This document shows positions 27,207 to 36,559 of a stretch of 64,000 bases of DNA, piece by piece. The translations under genes were made by a program, and so were the position numbers. Each line of letters opens with the position of its first letter. Within the stretch, counting starts at the first letter, position 1. Origin of the DNA: Colwellia sp. (GTDB lineage Bacteria; Pseudomonadota; Gammaproteobacteria; Enterobacterales; Alteromonadaceae); assembly GCA_013215385.1 (NCBI GenBank), contig JABSOY010000011.1, positions 168,956 through 232,955 on the forward strand, given 5' to 3'. Below the pieces are notes generated by a model. It saw only the letters and a list, made by a program, of their open reading frames with translations, made no database searches and was not told the origin of the DNA.

Positions 27207-27341
27207 ATGATGACACCTAATGAACACGAACGTTTAAATATCCTCTGTGAAAAAGCCTTTAATCGAACCGCGTCAATTACTGAATTAAAAGAGTTTAATG
27301 CACTGCTCGACCACTGGAATAATTGTGTGGAATTACACTAG
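27207..27341 (+). CDS. 44-residue micro-protein, first of two copies
   Basis: An intact short frame gives MMTPNEHERLNILCEKAFNR, then TASITELKEFNALLDHWNNC and VELH. The block ACAAGGAATGTTAATGATGAC before and across the start is repeated almost exactly at 63.68 kb, where a second copy encodes the similar NELKEFNELLYDWNECVEF. Conservation of the protein ending and of the ribosome binding site (AAGGA) between the two copies argues for a translated gene. Small acidic helical protein with two Cys; function unknown. Confidence 0.6.
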   Translation: MMTPNEHERLNILCEKAFNRTASITELKEFNALLDHWNNCVELH

Positions 27342-27689
27342 ATGGGACGTTTAATAAACTTTTTTCATTATTCTTCATAGTTACAAGTTTTGCTTTCATT
27401 ATCTAAATGCTATTGATTTTAAGCTGCGGTATTAGAAGTCATGAATTGCAGACCTTCAATAATTAGTCATGTCGGTATATTTCTGCTTGCTGACTTAAGT
27501 TCATTCAGTTTGTCATTATGCGCACAGTCTAAAGAGTAAATGCTGATGTTGCGGTCAAATTTGTAAATCATGCAGCTCTTCGCCTGAACGAGCTATCTAT
27601 TCAATATAATAAAAAAAATAGTCTATAATCATTTGTAATAATTTATTTTGATTACGGATGATCGTTAGAAAGAAACGGTGTGAGTAGTA
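27342..27689. other. Intergenic region
   Basis: 348 bases without a recognised gene or strong repeat, holding the promoter of the diguanylate cyclase. Confidence 0.35.
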
Positions 27690-28943
27690 ATGAAAGAAGA
27701 TAATCTCCCCATAGAAAAATTTATCTATCGTTTATTTGAAATTACCCCTGTTCCAATTGCCTTGTCTTTTCCTGATGGAAAACTTGAATATGTTAATCCA
27801 GCCCTAAAAAGAATGCTTGGCTATGAAGGCAACGAAATATATTCTGATGAAGTCACTATCACTCACGTTGATGATATCAATCTAAATAAAGCAATAAGAA
27901 AAAAATTAACGCTTAATCCCTGCGTACCCATTCAATTAGAAAAAAGATATAAGCACAAACTCGGACATACTATTTTTGTTCAACTAAATATTGTTGCACA
28001 GACAGATAATGACAAATTAATAAAAAGGTATATTGCCCAATTAATAGATTTAACGACAATTAAAAAGTCAGATGCTGCAGAAATACTACTTCATCATTTA
28101 GTTAATAAATCAAATGACGCTATTTATGTTATTGAACCTGAATATGGCCAAATTTTAAATTGTAATCAATTGGCGCATCAAAGGTTAGGTTATACCAAGG
28201 AAGAATTATTAAAGTTATCGGTTTCAGATCTTAATTCGAATTTTGATATCAAAGATAAGTGGAATGAACATCGTAAAAAAATCGAACGTCAAGGAAACCT
28301 TGTTCTTGAATCCACGCATACCAGAAAAGATGGCACTAAAATACCAATTGAAGCGAATATTAGTTTCATTGAATATAAACAAACAGCTTATTTATTAGCG
28401 ATAGTGAGAGATATTTCAAGAAGAAAACAAAAAGAGTTAGAAGCATTGGAATTAGCAAATTTAGACCCTTTAACTAAACTTCCTAATAGAAGAATACTTG
28501 AGAATAAATTAGAAATAGCCTTTAAAAAGGCAAAGTTAAAAAGCACATTCATTGCCTTTTTCTTTATTGATATTGACAACTTCAAGCTTATAAATGATTC
28601 GCATGGACATAGTGTCGGAGATGAAATTTTAGTCGGTACGGCTAATAGATTAAAACATTGCATTAGAGAGTCAGACATAGTTACTCGAATGGGAGGTGAT
28701 GAGTTTCTTGTCGTCATTAATAATGTTGAAGAGCGTTCTTCAATAAAAGTAATGGCAGATAAATTACGAGAAGAATTTAAGTCACCCTTTAAAGTTAAAT
28801 CACATTTGATAAGTGTTAAAGCCAGTATTGGGGTTTCTGTGTACTCGAATAACAACGGAGATGCCCACACGTTAATACAATTGGCAGACGAGGCTATGTA
28901 TGAAGCTAAAAAAGAACTTGGCACGTCTATTTATTATATATAA
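27690..28943 (+). CDS. PAS-PAS-GGDEF diguanylate cyclase
   Basis: This 417 aa soluble protein has two PAS domains (about 10-125 and 130-250; the second with the PAC-like RKDGTKIPIEANISFIEY), then a GGDEF domain. The active motif is a canonical GGDEF at 335-339, preceded by RESD, the RxxD inhibitory site five residues upstream, so it is probably an active, product-inhibited cyclase. The inputs are cytoplasmic. It is followed by a small protein and a lone receiver, which may act with it. Confidence 0.93.
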   Translation: MKEDNLPIEKFIYRLFEITPVPIALSFPDGKLEYVNPALKRMLGYEGNEIYSDEVTITHVDDINLNKAIRKKLTLNPCVPIQLEKRYKHKLGHTIFVQLNIVAQTDNDKLIKRYIAQLIDLTTIKKSDAAEILLHHLVNKSNDAIYVIEPEYGQILNCNQLAHQRLGYTKEELLKLSVSDLNSNFDIKDKWNEHRKKIERQGNLVLESTHTRKDGTKIPIEANISFIEYKQTAYLLAIVRDISRRKQKELEALELANLDPLTKLPNRRILENKLEIAFKKAKLKSTFIAFFFIDIDNFKLINDSHGHSVGDEILVGTANRLKHCIRESDIVTRMGGDEFLVVINNVEERSSIKVMADKLREEFKSPFKVKSHLISVKASIGVSVYSNNNGDAHTLIQLADEAMYEAKKELGTSIYYI

Positions 28944-29109
28944 ATAATTAAATACCGTATTCGGTGATTAGTACAACTCAATAAAATAGCATTGACATTA
29001 AAGCTCCTACTTCTCGGTAACTTAGTCATAGGCATGTGTCTATCTAGATAATTTGAGAATTTGGTCTACAATGAAAACAGCCACATGGATTATTAACAGG
29101 AGCGTTAAT

Positions 29110-29283
29110 GTGTCAATCAATATTCAAAATAATCTTCTTAGTCTTAACCAAAAAATCTTAAATCAATCTATTAGAACAGATGAGATGCAAGAATATATTT
29201 ATTTACTAAAACTATGGCAAGCAATAATTGATGTTGAAAGGTATAGATACAACCGTGAAAAACATTCAGATGTTCATTCATGA
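29110..29283 (+). CDS. Small helical protein, 57 aa
   Basis: A GTG start at 29110 is chosen because AGGAG lies 7 bases upstream; the frame is open from a TTG at 29053 without such a signal. The protein is helical and polar (NLLSLNQKILNQSIRTDEMQ, then EYIYLLKLWQAIIDVERY), with no membrane segment. Its place between a diguanylate cyclase and a receiver hints at a linked signalling role, but none can be shown. Confidence 0.5.
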   Translation: MSINIQNNLLSLNQKILNQSIRTDEMQEYIYLLKLWQAIIDVERYRYNREKHSDVHS

Positions 29284-29411
29284 ACGAATGGTTTAATTGC
29301 TGGTTACACTTAATGTGCCTATAGATAATACAGCGTTAAGAATGTACTCATTTAATTTTTACATGAATATCCTAACCTTATAGGATATTCAAATCATGGA
29401 TATATCTTAAA

Positions 29412-29846
29412 ATGGATGTTTCTCAAGCTATGGCTGTAACTACTAAAAAATCAATCCTCCTTATTGATGATTCAAATATCTTTGTTACTACGCTTTCAAA
29501 GGTACTTTCTGATTGGGGGTATTGCGTATTAAGTTTTACAGACCCTGTAGCTGCTTTAGAAGTGTTTAAAACTGAATCTTTTTTTCTCGTTATATGTGAC
29601 TTATACATGCCCAGTTTCAGTGGTCATAAATTACTGTATCGTTTCCTTCAAGAAAATCCTAAGCAAATATGCTGTTTACTAACAAGTGCCGAAAATGATG
29701 AACAGATGCTAAAAAAAACAATTAGCTTGGAAAATGTTAAAGGGCTTATAAAAAAACCAGTTTCGTTCGAAAAATTACAAGAGTTCTTAGATGAAATGAT
29801 TACATTATCAAGCAAAAAAAAAGAAGTCATTTCGAATGCTAAATAA
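29412..29846 (+). CDS. Single-domain response regulator
   Basis: This 144 aa receiver has acidic residues D19-D20, phospho-acceptor D63 in ICDLYMPSFSG, T91 and K115 before proline. The C-terminal helix ends in a Lys/Glu-rich tail and there is no output domain. It lies about 470 bases after the PAS-GGDEF gene and 130 bases after the small helical gene, with no kinase adjacent. It may regulate the upstream cyclase or another target by contact. Confidence 0.85.
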   Translation: MDVSQAMAVTTKKSILLIDDSNIFVTTLSKVLSDWGYCVLSFTDPVAALEVFKTESFFLVICDLYMPSFSGHKLLYRFLQENPKQICCLLTSAENDEQMLKKTISLENVKGLIKKPVSFEKLQEFLDEMITLSSKKKEVISNAK

Positions 29847-30094
29847 GCATATTTAAAACGATTTTAAACCTTATTTCATTTACCAATAAATCTAATTTAA
29901 TCATGGCGTCTTTAATATATTGGCAAGCTGTGTATAAGTTTTATTTGCTGTTCAAAAATAAATAATACCGCCCTCGAGTAATGATACTAAATTAGACCGC
30001 CTAGCCATCTGAGATATTAAAATTCAAGCATGGAAAATTTATTTTATAAACCGAATGGGAAAAAATTCACTCATGATGTTTTATATTACTTCAA

Positions 30095-30134
30095 TAAAAA
30101 AGCAGTAATCTGTTGTCATACAGTTACTGCTTTT
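30095..30134 (-). terminator. Rho-independent terminator of the czc operon
   Basis: On the minus strand GCAGTAA and TTACTGC pair, with flanking A and T runs giving 11-bp arms, followed by TTTTTT. It lies 6 bases after the CzcA stop codon. Confidence 0.8.
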
Positions 30135-30139
30135 CTTCG

Positions 30140-33100
30140 CTAAGACTTATTAAAATCACCTTGATGTGCAATACGATATAGTATTGGCAACACTAATAAA
30201 GTGAGCAGGGTAGAAGAAATAATCCCTCCAATTACTACTGTTGCCAATGGTCGTTGTACTTCAGCACCTGTACCGACATTAAGTGCCATAGGAACAAAAC
30301 CAAGCCCAGCCACTAAAGCAGTCATCAATACGGGTCTTAACCTAATCATAGCGCCATCAATAATTCCAGAAATAAGCTTCCCTCGCTCTTTACATAAATC
30401 ACGAATAAAGGCGAGCATGACTAAACCATTGAGTACAGCTACCCCAGAAAGCGCAATAAAGCCAACGCCTGCTGAAATGGACAACGGCATGCCACGAAGC
30501 CACAAAGCGATAACACCACCAGTTAACGCTAAGGGGATCCCTGAAAAGATGATCAAGGCATCTTTTAGTTTGCCAAAAGCCATGACTAACAATCCCAAAA
30601 TCAATGCTAATGTCAAAGGGATAACAATAGTTAATCGTTTACTCGCTGATTCTAACTGCTCAAATGCACCACCATATTCGAGCCAATAGCCAGGCGGAAT
30701 ATCAACATTTTTTTGGATTTGATATTTTGCACTTTTTACAAAAGAACCTAAATCTGTTCCACGTACATTAACTGTTACCACTATGCGTCTTTTACCATTC
30801 TCTCTACTAATCTGATTCGGTGCGGGTGCGAGGTCAAGCATGGCAACTTCAGATAATGGCACATATTGACCATTTGGTAAGGAAATTGGTAGCTCGGCTA
30901 ATTTATTGACATTTCGTCTAACATGCTCTGGTAGTCTTATCACCATGTTAAAACGGCGGTCTCCTTCATAAATCACTCCAGCATTTGTACCACCAATAGC
31001 AGTAGCTAAAGCATTTTGCAGTTGTGAAACATTAAGGCCATAACGCGCCAGTTCAACACGTTTAGGGTATATTGATAACATGGGCAATCCGGTAACTTGT
31101 TCAACTTGAATATCGCTAGCCCCATCAATTTTCTCAATTACTTCCCGAATAGCATTAGCACTAGTGAGTAACTGGTCTAAATCATCTCCAATAACTTTGA
31201 TGCCTAGATCTGCCCTAACACCTGAAATCAGCTCATTGAAACGCATTTCAATGGGTTGCGTTAGCTCAAAATTGTTACCTGGTTGACCTGATAGCGACTC
31301 AACAATTTCCGCGGCTAATTCACCATGACTTAATGTTGGGTCTGGCCATTGGTCACGCGGCATTAGCATTACATAAGTATCAGCGATATTTGGCGGCATG
31401 GGATCGTTAGCAACTTCAGGTGTACCTATTCTGGAAAATACATTTTTAACCTGAGGGAATTGCTGTATTTTTAACTCTAGTGCTTTTTGCATTTCAACCG
31501 ACTGGCTAAGGCTAGTACCTGGAATACGGATAGCCTGTAGTAATAAATCTTCCTCATTAAGTTGCGGAATAAACTCAGAGCCAAGGGTCGTCGCTAGCCA
31601 GATAGAAAAGGCGACCAATACGGCACAAGCAGCTAAAATAATCCAACGTAATTTCATTGCGACAAGTAATAGCGGTTTGTACACTGATTTGGCAGTAGTA
31701 ATGATAATACTTTCTTTTTCACTGATCTTACCCTTGATGAATAAGGCTACAGCAGCAGGTACTAAGGTTAATGACAAGACAAGTGCGGCAATTAATGCCA
31801 TCACAACGGTTGCAGCCATTGGGTGGAACATCTTTCCTTCAACGCCAGTTAAACTAAATAACGGGATATAAACGATGGTAATAATAAAGACACCAAACAA
31901 GCTTGGTCTAATGACTTCATTGGTTGCAGAATAAACTACTTTTAAATGTTCTTCTTCAGAGAGAATACCGCCGTGTAGTTTTTGTGCAATACTCAATCGC
32001 CTAATTGAGTTTTCTACGATAATAACAGCTCCATCAACAATCAAACCAAAGTCGAGTGCACCAAGGCTCATTAAATTAGCTGAAACCCCGGTTTTTACCA
32101 TGCCTGAAATAGTTGCTAACATTGCCAGCGGGATAACCGCCGCTGTAATTAATGCCGCTCGAATATTGCCAAGTAAAAGAAATAGCACAAGGATTACCAG
32201 TAAAGCACCTTCAACTAAATTTTTCTGTACTGTGTACATGGCTTTATCGACAAGCGTAGTACGGTCATAGACAGACTCAACGATAACCCCTTCAGGCAAA
32301 GACAGCTTTATTTGCTCAAGTTTTTTAGCTACTGCCAAAGCGACTACACGAGAATTTTCGCCAACAAGCATCATTGCACTGCCTAATACGGTTTCTTTAC
32401 CGTCACGTGTTGCAGCGCCAGTACGTAAAGATTTACCAATAGCAACTTGGGCAATATCCGCTATCTTTATTGGGATATCATCAATGACTTTGACAATCAC
32501 TTGTTCTATATCACTGATGGTAGCTAATTGACCGGGCGATCGTACCGTCAGTTGTTGTCCATTTTGCTCGATGTATCCTGCACCGCGATTACTGTTATTA
32601 TTGCTTAAGGCAACATTGATATCGTCAAAGGATATGGAAAAATCAAGCATTTTACTGGGCAGTGGTGTTATATGATATTGCTTGTCATAACCCCCTATGG
32701 TGTTAATTTCAGTAACACCAGCCACTAGTGCAAGTTGGGGTTTAATAATCCAATCTTGAATTTCCCGCAGAGCAGTGGCATCAAATGGTAAACCGTCGGC
32801 GTTTAATGCATCCGGTGATGCTTCAACACTATACATAAATATTTCACCAAGTCCTGTGGTGATAGGCCCCATTTCCGGCACTAAGCCCGCAGGAAGTTTA
32901 TTCTTTATCGCAGTTAACTTTATATTGATAAGGTTGCGGGCGAAATACAAGTCTGTACCATCGTTGAAAACAGCGGTGATTTGCGATAAGCCATAACGGG
33001 AAATAGAGCGAGTGTATGACAAGTTAGGAATACCTGTGAGTGCGGCTTCAATGGGCAAGGTAATGCGCTGTTCCGATTCGAGTGGCGAATATCCAGGAGC

Positions 33101-33256
33101 ACGGGTGTTAATTTGCACTTGCACATTAGTTATGTCAGGTACTGCATCAATGGGGAGCTTTTGATAGCTCCAATAGCCAAGACCAACGATGGCTAATATC
33201 ATGGTCATCATTAACCAGCGTCGCGCTATAGAGAAGCGTAAAATTGACTCAATCAT
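30140..33256 (-). CDS. czcA: CzcA-like heavy-metal efflux RND permease
   Basis: This 1038 aa protein has the length and topology of the HME-RND family: one TM near the N terminus, periplasmic loops after TM1 and TM7, and twelve TM segments in all. The proton-relay motif in TM4 has D402, D408 and E415 (LDFGLIVDGAVIIVEN), the same residues and numbering as the classical CzcA. This places it in the Zn/Co/Cd/Ni group rather than the Cu/Ag group; the exact metal is not certain. It follows the CzcB gene by 11 bases and ends at a terminator. Confidence 0.95.
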   Translation of the reverse strand: MIESILRFSIARRWLMMTMILAIVGLGYWSYQKLPIDAVPDITNVQVQINTRAPGYSPLESEQRITLPIEAALTGIPNLSYTRSISRYGLSQITAVFNDGTDLYFARNLINIKLTAIKNKLPAGLVPEMGPITTGLGEIFMYSVEASPDALNADGLPFDATALREIQDWIIKPQLALVAGVTEINTIGGYDKQYHITPLPSKMLDFSISFDDINVALSNNNSNRGAGYIEQNGQQLTVRSPGQLATISDIEQVIVKVIDDIPIKIADIAQVAIGKSLRTGAATRDGKETVLGSAMMLVGENSRVVALAVAKKLEQIKLSLPEGVIVESVYDRTTLVDKAMYTVQKNLVEGALLVILVLFLLLGNIRAALITAAVIPLAMLATISGMVKTGVSANLMSLGALDFGLIVDGAVIIVENSIRRLSIAQKLHGGILSEEEHLKVVYSATNEVIRPSLFGVFIITIVYIPLFSLTGVEGKMFHPMAATVVMALIAALVLSLTLVPAAVALFIKGKISEKESIIITTAKSVYKPLLLVAMKLRWIILAACAVLVAFSIWLATTLGSEFIPQLNEEDLLLQAIRIPGTSLSQSVEMQKALELKIQQFPQVKNVFSRIGTPEVANDPMPPNIADTYVMLMPRDQWPDPTLSHGELAAEIVESLSGQPGNNFELTQPIEMRFNELISGVRADLGIKVIGDDLDQLLTSANAIREVIEKIDGASDIQVEQVTGLPMLSIYPKRVELARYGLNVSQLQNALATAIGGTNAGVIYEGDRRFNMVIRLPEHVRRNVNKLAELPISLPNGQYVPLSEVAMLDLAPAPNQISRENGKRRIVVTVNVRGTDLGSFVKSAKYQIQKNVDIPPGYWLEYGGAFEQLESASKRLTIVIPLTLALILGLLVMAFGKLKDALIIFSGIPLALTGGVIALWLRGMPLSISAGVGFIALSGVAVLNGLVMLAFIRDLCKERGKLISGIIDGAMIRLRPVLMTALVAGLGFVPMALNVGTGAEVQRPLATVVIGGIISSTLLTLLVLPILYRIAHQGDFNKS

Positions 33257-33267
33257 TATTTATCTCC

Positions 33268-34236
33268 TTAGTGGGCGTGCGATGCACCAGCTTTTCCTAA
33301 ATCTGCTTTTAGCAGATAACTATTGTTCAGGGCATACTTTTCGCCCGCTTTTAGTCCTGATACCACTTGGCTAAACTTGCCATCGCTTAGACCAAGTTGT
33401 AGTTCACGCGTCTCATAACCTCCCTTGTTGGTTACGAAAATGACATTTTTACCTTTAATTTCTTGAAAGGCACGATTGTCGATAACTAAGCTGGCATCAA
33501 CTTGGCTAGTTACTACGTTACCCGTGAGCAATTGCCCTGGAGTCCATAACTCATCACTATTATCTAAAATTACGATTGCTGTCATAAATGGCTTGTTTTT
33601 ATCGGCCATTAAATGAGATATCTTTGATTTTTTTGTAGCAAATATAGATGAAACAGTGACTTGCTGGCCCTTTTTAATTGCTTTTCTTTGGCTTGGAAAT
33701 ATTTTGTATTCAACCCAAAGTTGCTCATAATTCTCAAGCGTTAGCAGCGGTTGTTGATTAGCTAACTCCCCGGGGTTCGCATACCGTGCAGTTACCACAC
33801 CTGAAATTGGTGCCGTAATCTTGTAACGCTTTAAACTATCGCTCGATTCAACTTCCGCAATATTTTCGCCCGCTTTAACAAAGTCGCCAACATTAACGTT
33901 TAACTCAGTGATCATGCCAGGAAAACGAGCACTCACTTGACTTATTGCATTGGGCTTGATGACGGAACGTCCATAAACAGTTGTCATTTTTTTTATTTGG
34001 CCCGAACTCGCCGTAGCATTGATTATTCCTGCTTTTAGTGCATCATTTATTGTGATTTCAATATGGCCATCGTCATCGTTATGCGCACCTTCATCGCCAA
34101 TAAATTTATCTTCTCCATGGTTATCAGCGTGCTGTTCTTCATTAGCGTGTTCTTCAGCTGCGATTAGATTGTTACTCATTACTGCACTGCCAAATGCGGT
34201 TGCTATTAAGAGCAACCTTATATATTGAATTGTCAT
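33268..34236 (-). CDS. czcB: CzcB-like periplasmic adaptor (membrane fusion protein)
   Basis: The 322 aa form starts at ATG 34236, which has AAGGAA upstream; the open frame extends into the CzcC gene but lacks support. A signal peptide (about 1-25) is followed by a His/Asp/Glu-rich stretch (residues about 26-55: EEHANEEQHADNHGEDKF) that could bind metal. Then come the lipoyl-type halves (ITAPISGVVTARYANPGEL) and beta-barrel domains of RND adaptors, bridging CzcA and CzcC. It ends in GKAGASHAH, another possible metal ligand. Confidence 0.93.
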   Translation of the reverse strand: MTIQYIRLLLIATAFGSAVMSNNLIAAEEHANEEQHADNHGEDKFIGDEGAHNDDDGHIEITINDALKAGIINATASSGQIKKMTTVYGRSVIKPNAISQVSARFPGMITELNVNVGDFVKAGENIAEVESSDSLKRYKITAPISGVVTARYANPGELANQQPLLTLENYEQLWVEYKIFPSQRKAIKKGQQVTVSSIFATKKSKISHLMADKNKPFMTAIVILDNSDELWTPGQLLTGNVVTSQVDASLVIDNRAFQEIKGKNVIFVTNKGGYETRELQLGLSDGKFSQVVSGLKAGEKYALNNSYLLKADLGKAGASHAH

Positions 34237-34246
34237 TTGAAATTCC

Positions 34247-35608
34247 TTAAAATTCGTTGTTTGTTGATGAGGTGAAAACGTATTGAGCAGCTGAAAGAGG
34301 TTCAGCGATGAGTTGCTCGATTTCTGTTCCATATCGTAAAGCAGCAGCAGCAGATTCAATCAAGGCACGACGTGCAAAGATTAATTCTTGTCTTGCCGTC
34401 AAATAATCTAAATAACTATAACGACCACGTTGATAGGCTATTTGAGTCTCCTCTAATGCCTCTCTTAAGGTCGGAATAATGCTTTCGTTAAGGTTTTTAG
34501 CGATAAAAATTGCCTGCTTCCTGTTGGCATAAGCTCGATAGAGTTGATTATGTAAAGCCAACATAGTGACTTTTCTTTTTACTCTGATTTCATCACGTGC
34601 TGCTTGTGCTGAAATGATCGCACCGGTATTTCGTTTTGGTGCAAATAGCGGCATGCTAAAACCTGCGGTAAGTGCGGTATCGTTAAGGTCTTGAATTTGT
34701 TTAATGCCAACCGACCATTTTATATCTGCACTGGACTCAGTACGAGCTAAACGTAGCTGCGCATCTTTTATACGCTCTTCTGCCGCATAAATGAGTATTT
34801 CAGGGTTTCGTTTTACCTTGGCATACAATTTTTTAAATTCAACATCAACTGAAAATTGAAACAAATTACCTTCGACTTGAGTAAAGGACGGCGTTGTTTC
34901 CTTCCACATCATGGCTAATGCGACTTTTGAATAATCAAATTGTTGCTGCTCAGAGGAGGTCACCAATCTTGCATTGCCTACGGCTGCAAGTGCTCGTTTA
35001 ACTTCTGCTGTCGGTGCTACACCTGCTTTTGATCGTTTTTCAACTTCAGTTAAAGTGCTTTCAGCCAGTACTGTCGCTTCTTGAGCTAGCGATAACCGCT
35101 CTTGTGCAGCAAGAATCTCAATATATCGACGAGTCACTTCGCTCAGTAAGTTAAGGGCCGCAATTTTCCGCCTTGCGATAAGTTGTGAACGGAGACTTTT
35201 AATGATACCAACACGCGCTTCTCTTTTACCTCCCATTTCTATGATCGAAGATAAAGAGAGTGTAAATTCAGTACTATTAAGTGCTCCTATATTGTCAGTA
35301 CCCGCAAAATTTTCCATTTCAAAGCCGACGTCATATGCGGGTCTCAAATTCTGACTTTGTAACTGGCCGTCAAGAGCACTTTGGCGAAATTTGAATACTT
35401 TAAGAGCAGGGTTATCTTTAAGTGTTCTTTTGATTGCAGAAGATAATGTTAAGGTTTTTTCTTGCAACATTTTTTTTTCATTTATACTTTGTGCCATCGG
35501 GCTAAACACCGATAAACTAAGAATAAACGCTGACAAATGGATCATCAATTTCGATGATAACCAAGATTTTTTTGCACCTTTAGCAGGCACATTAGTAAAA
35601 TAATGCAT
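34247..35608 (-). CDS. czcC: CzcC-like TolC-family outer-membrane efflux protein
   Basis: This 453 aa protein has a signal peptide at about 22-40 and two repeats of the TolC helical-barrel fold. Typical spots are ALKVFKFRQSALDGQLQSQN and GRYSYLDYLTARQELIFARR (the second-repeat signature). It forms the outer-membrane exit of the CzcCBA pump. ATG 35608 has no good ribosome binding site and is preceded by heptamer repeats. Read together with the genes on both sides. Confidence 0.92.
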   Translation of the reverse strand: MHYFTNVPAKGAKKSWLSSKLMIHLSAFILSLSVFSPMAQSINEKKMLQEKTLTLSSAIKRTLKDNPALKVFKFRQSALDGQLQSQNLRPAYDVGFEMENFAGTDNIGALNSTEFTLSLSSIIEMGGKREARVGIIKSLRSQLIARRKIAALNLLSEVTRRYIEILAAQERLSLAQEATVLAESTLTEVEKRSKAGVAPTAEVKRALAAVGNARLVTSSEQQQFDYSKVALAMMWKETTPSFTQVEGNLFQFSVDVEFKKLYAKVKRNPEILIYAAEERIKDAQLRLARTESSADIKWSVGIKQIQDLNDTALTAGFSMPLFAPKRNTGAIISAQAARDEIRVKRKVTMLALHNQLYRAYANRKQAIFIAKNLNESIIPTLREALEETQIAYQRGRYSYLDYLTARQELIFARRALIESAAAALRYGTEIEQLIAEPLSAAQYVFTSSTNNEF

Positions 35609-35611
35609 ATG

Positions 35612-35639
35612 TATTTCTTATTTCTTATTTCTTATTTTT
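35612..35639. repeat. Heptamer tandem repeat before czcC
   Basis: Three exact copies of TATTTCT plus a fourth TATTTTT lie directly upstream of the CzcC start, on its 5' side. A change in copy number would shift the leader length of the mRNA. Confidence 0.75.
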
Positions 35640-35683
35640 TATAAATATATTGATGATGTTTTGGAAACCATCAAGGGAATTAA

Positions 35684-36097
35684 TCAAATGTACAAGTAAG
35701 GTTTTGGTGGGCGCAGGAATGAATAATAAGGTGTATTGAGCTGTATTAGTCCAATGTTATCAAAGAATAGTTCGGGGTTTTTTATGTCATCTTTAACTGA
35801 CAAAAGAGTACAAATACTATTTGAGCAGCATGGACAACACGTAGCATTACAATCCAAACAATCATCCTGATTGAACGCTTGCTTAAGGGCTGATTCATTT
35901 GCACCAACAAGGCTAGCATCTATACTATTGTATTGGAGGTGGTGCTCGGAAAATCGTTCATTACCTTGCTTTGACTCACAACTATCTGCTGCCACGACAG
36001 TGGCTTGAAAACTCAACAATACTATCATCACATAGGTAATCATTTTAAAATTATCCCAAGCGTTATTTGATAGCGAAATCCTAGGTAAGAGTGTCAT
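35684..36097 (-). CDS. Cys-rich CzcI-like periplasmic protein
   Basis: This 137 aa protein has a hydrophobic signal region at about 19-37 (MITYVMIVLLSFQATVVA) after a basic leader; an in-frame ATG at 36043 would give a more typical signal peptide. The mature part has a Cys cluster CLDCNATCCPCCSNSIC (residues about 80-96), a likely metal-binding patch. Its position, first in a czcCBA operon with its own MerR-type promoter, matches CzcI/DUF2946-like proteins, though those usually carry His-Cys motifs and this one does not. Confidence 0.65.
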   Translation of the reverse strand: MTLLPRISLSNNAWDNFKMITYVMIVLLSFQATVVAADSCESKQGNERFSEHHLQYNSIDASLVGANESALKQAFNQDDCLDCNATCCPCCSNSICTLLSVKDDIKNPELFFDNIGLIQLNTPYYSFLRPPKPYLYI

Positions 36098-36127
36098 TTA
36101 ATATTGAGTAAAGTGTTTAATTGAGTC

Positions 36128-36158
36128 ATCATAAACCTTACTGTAGGAGTAAGGTCAA
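36128..36158 (-). promoter_or_regulatory. MerR-type metal promoter with 19-bp spacer
   Basis: On the minus strand, TTGACC (-35) and TATGAT (-10) are separated by exactly 19 bases, the overlong spacer typical of MerR-activated promoters. The spacer contains the inverted repeat ACCTTAC-N7-GTAAGGT (36135-36155), the operator. It drives the CzcI-like gene and czcCBA, and the same operator lies just before the MerR gene on the plus strand, so it also allows self-control. Confidence 0.85.
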
Positions 36159-36163
36159 GCGTT

Positions 36164-36559
36164 ATGAAAATAAATCAACTTTCTAAATTAGCAAATGTAC
36201 TTAGTAAAACCATTCGGTATTATGAAGAAGTGGGGTTGCTGCCTAAAGCATCTCGTAATAGTAATGGCTATAGGAAGTACAAGTTAGTTGATGTTGAACG
36301 TTTAATTTTTATCCGTCGATGTCGTGAGTTACAAATACCGCTTGAGCAAATAAAGGTATTGATACAAGTACAAACGGACAAAACATCATCATGCAGTGAA
36401 GTAGATTTGCTTATCGAACAGCAATTAGAAAAAGTTCGTCAGACGATAAGTGAATTATCCTTGCTGGAAAAAACGCTGAATACATTAGCAAAATCTTGCT
36501 CAAATGATATTGTTGGCGAGTGTGAAATATTGAAAAATTTAACACAAGAAATACATTAA
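36164..36559 (+). CDS. MerR-family heavy-metal regulator (CadR/PbrR-like)
   Basis: This 131 aa protein has an N-terminal MerR winged helix (INQLSKLANVLSKTIRYYEE, then GLLPKASRNSNGYRKYK), a long dimerisation helix, and Cys77, Cys112 and Cys120, positions matching the metal-binding Cys of CadR and PbrR. It is divergent from the CzcI-CzcCBA operon and only 8 bases from the operator. The likely metals are Cd, Pb or Zn. Which one cannot be told from the sequence. Confidence 0.9.
   Translation: MKINQLSKLANVLSKTIRYYEEVGLLPKASRNSNGYRKYKLVDVERLIFIRRCRELQIPLEQIKVLIQVQTDKTSSCSEVDLLIEQQLEKVRQTISELSLLEKTLNTLAKSCSNDIVGECEILKNLTQEIH

Noticed and set aside
28388..28924. Open frame of 178 codons opposite the GGDEF gene
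   Set aside because: It is the antisense shadow of a well-supported GGDEF domain, with no ribosome binding site or domain.
30201..30689. Open frame of 162 codons opposite czcA
   Set aside because: Antisense to a canonical RND pump; composition matches a shadow frame.
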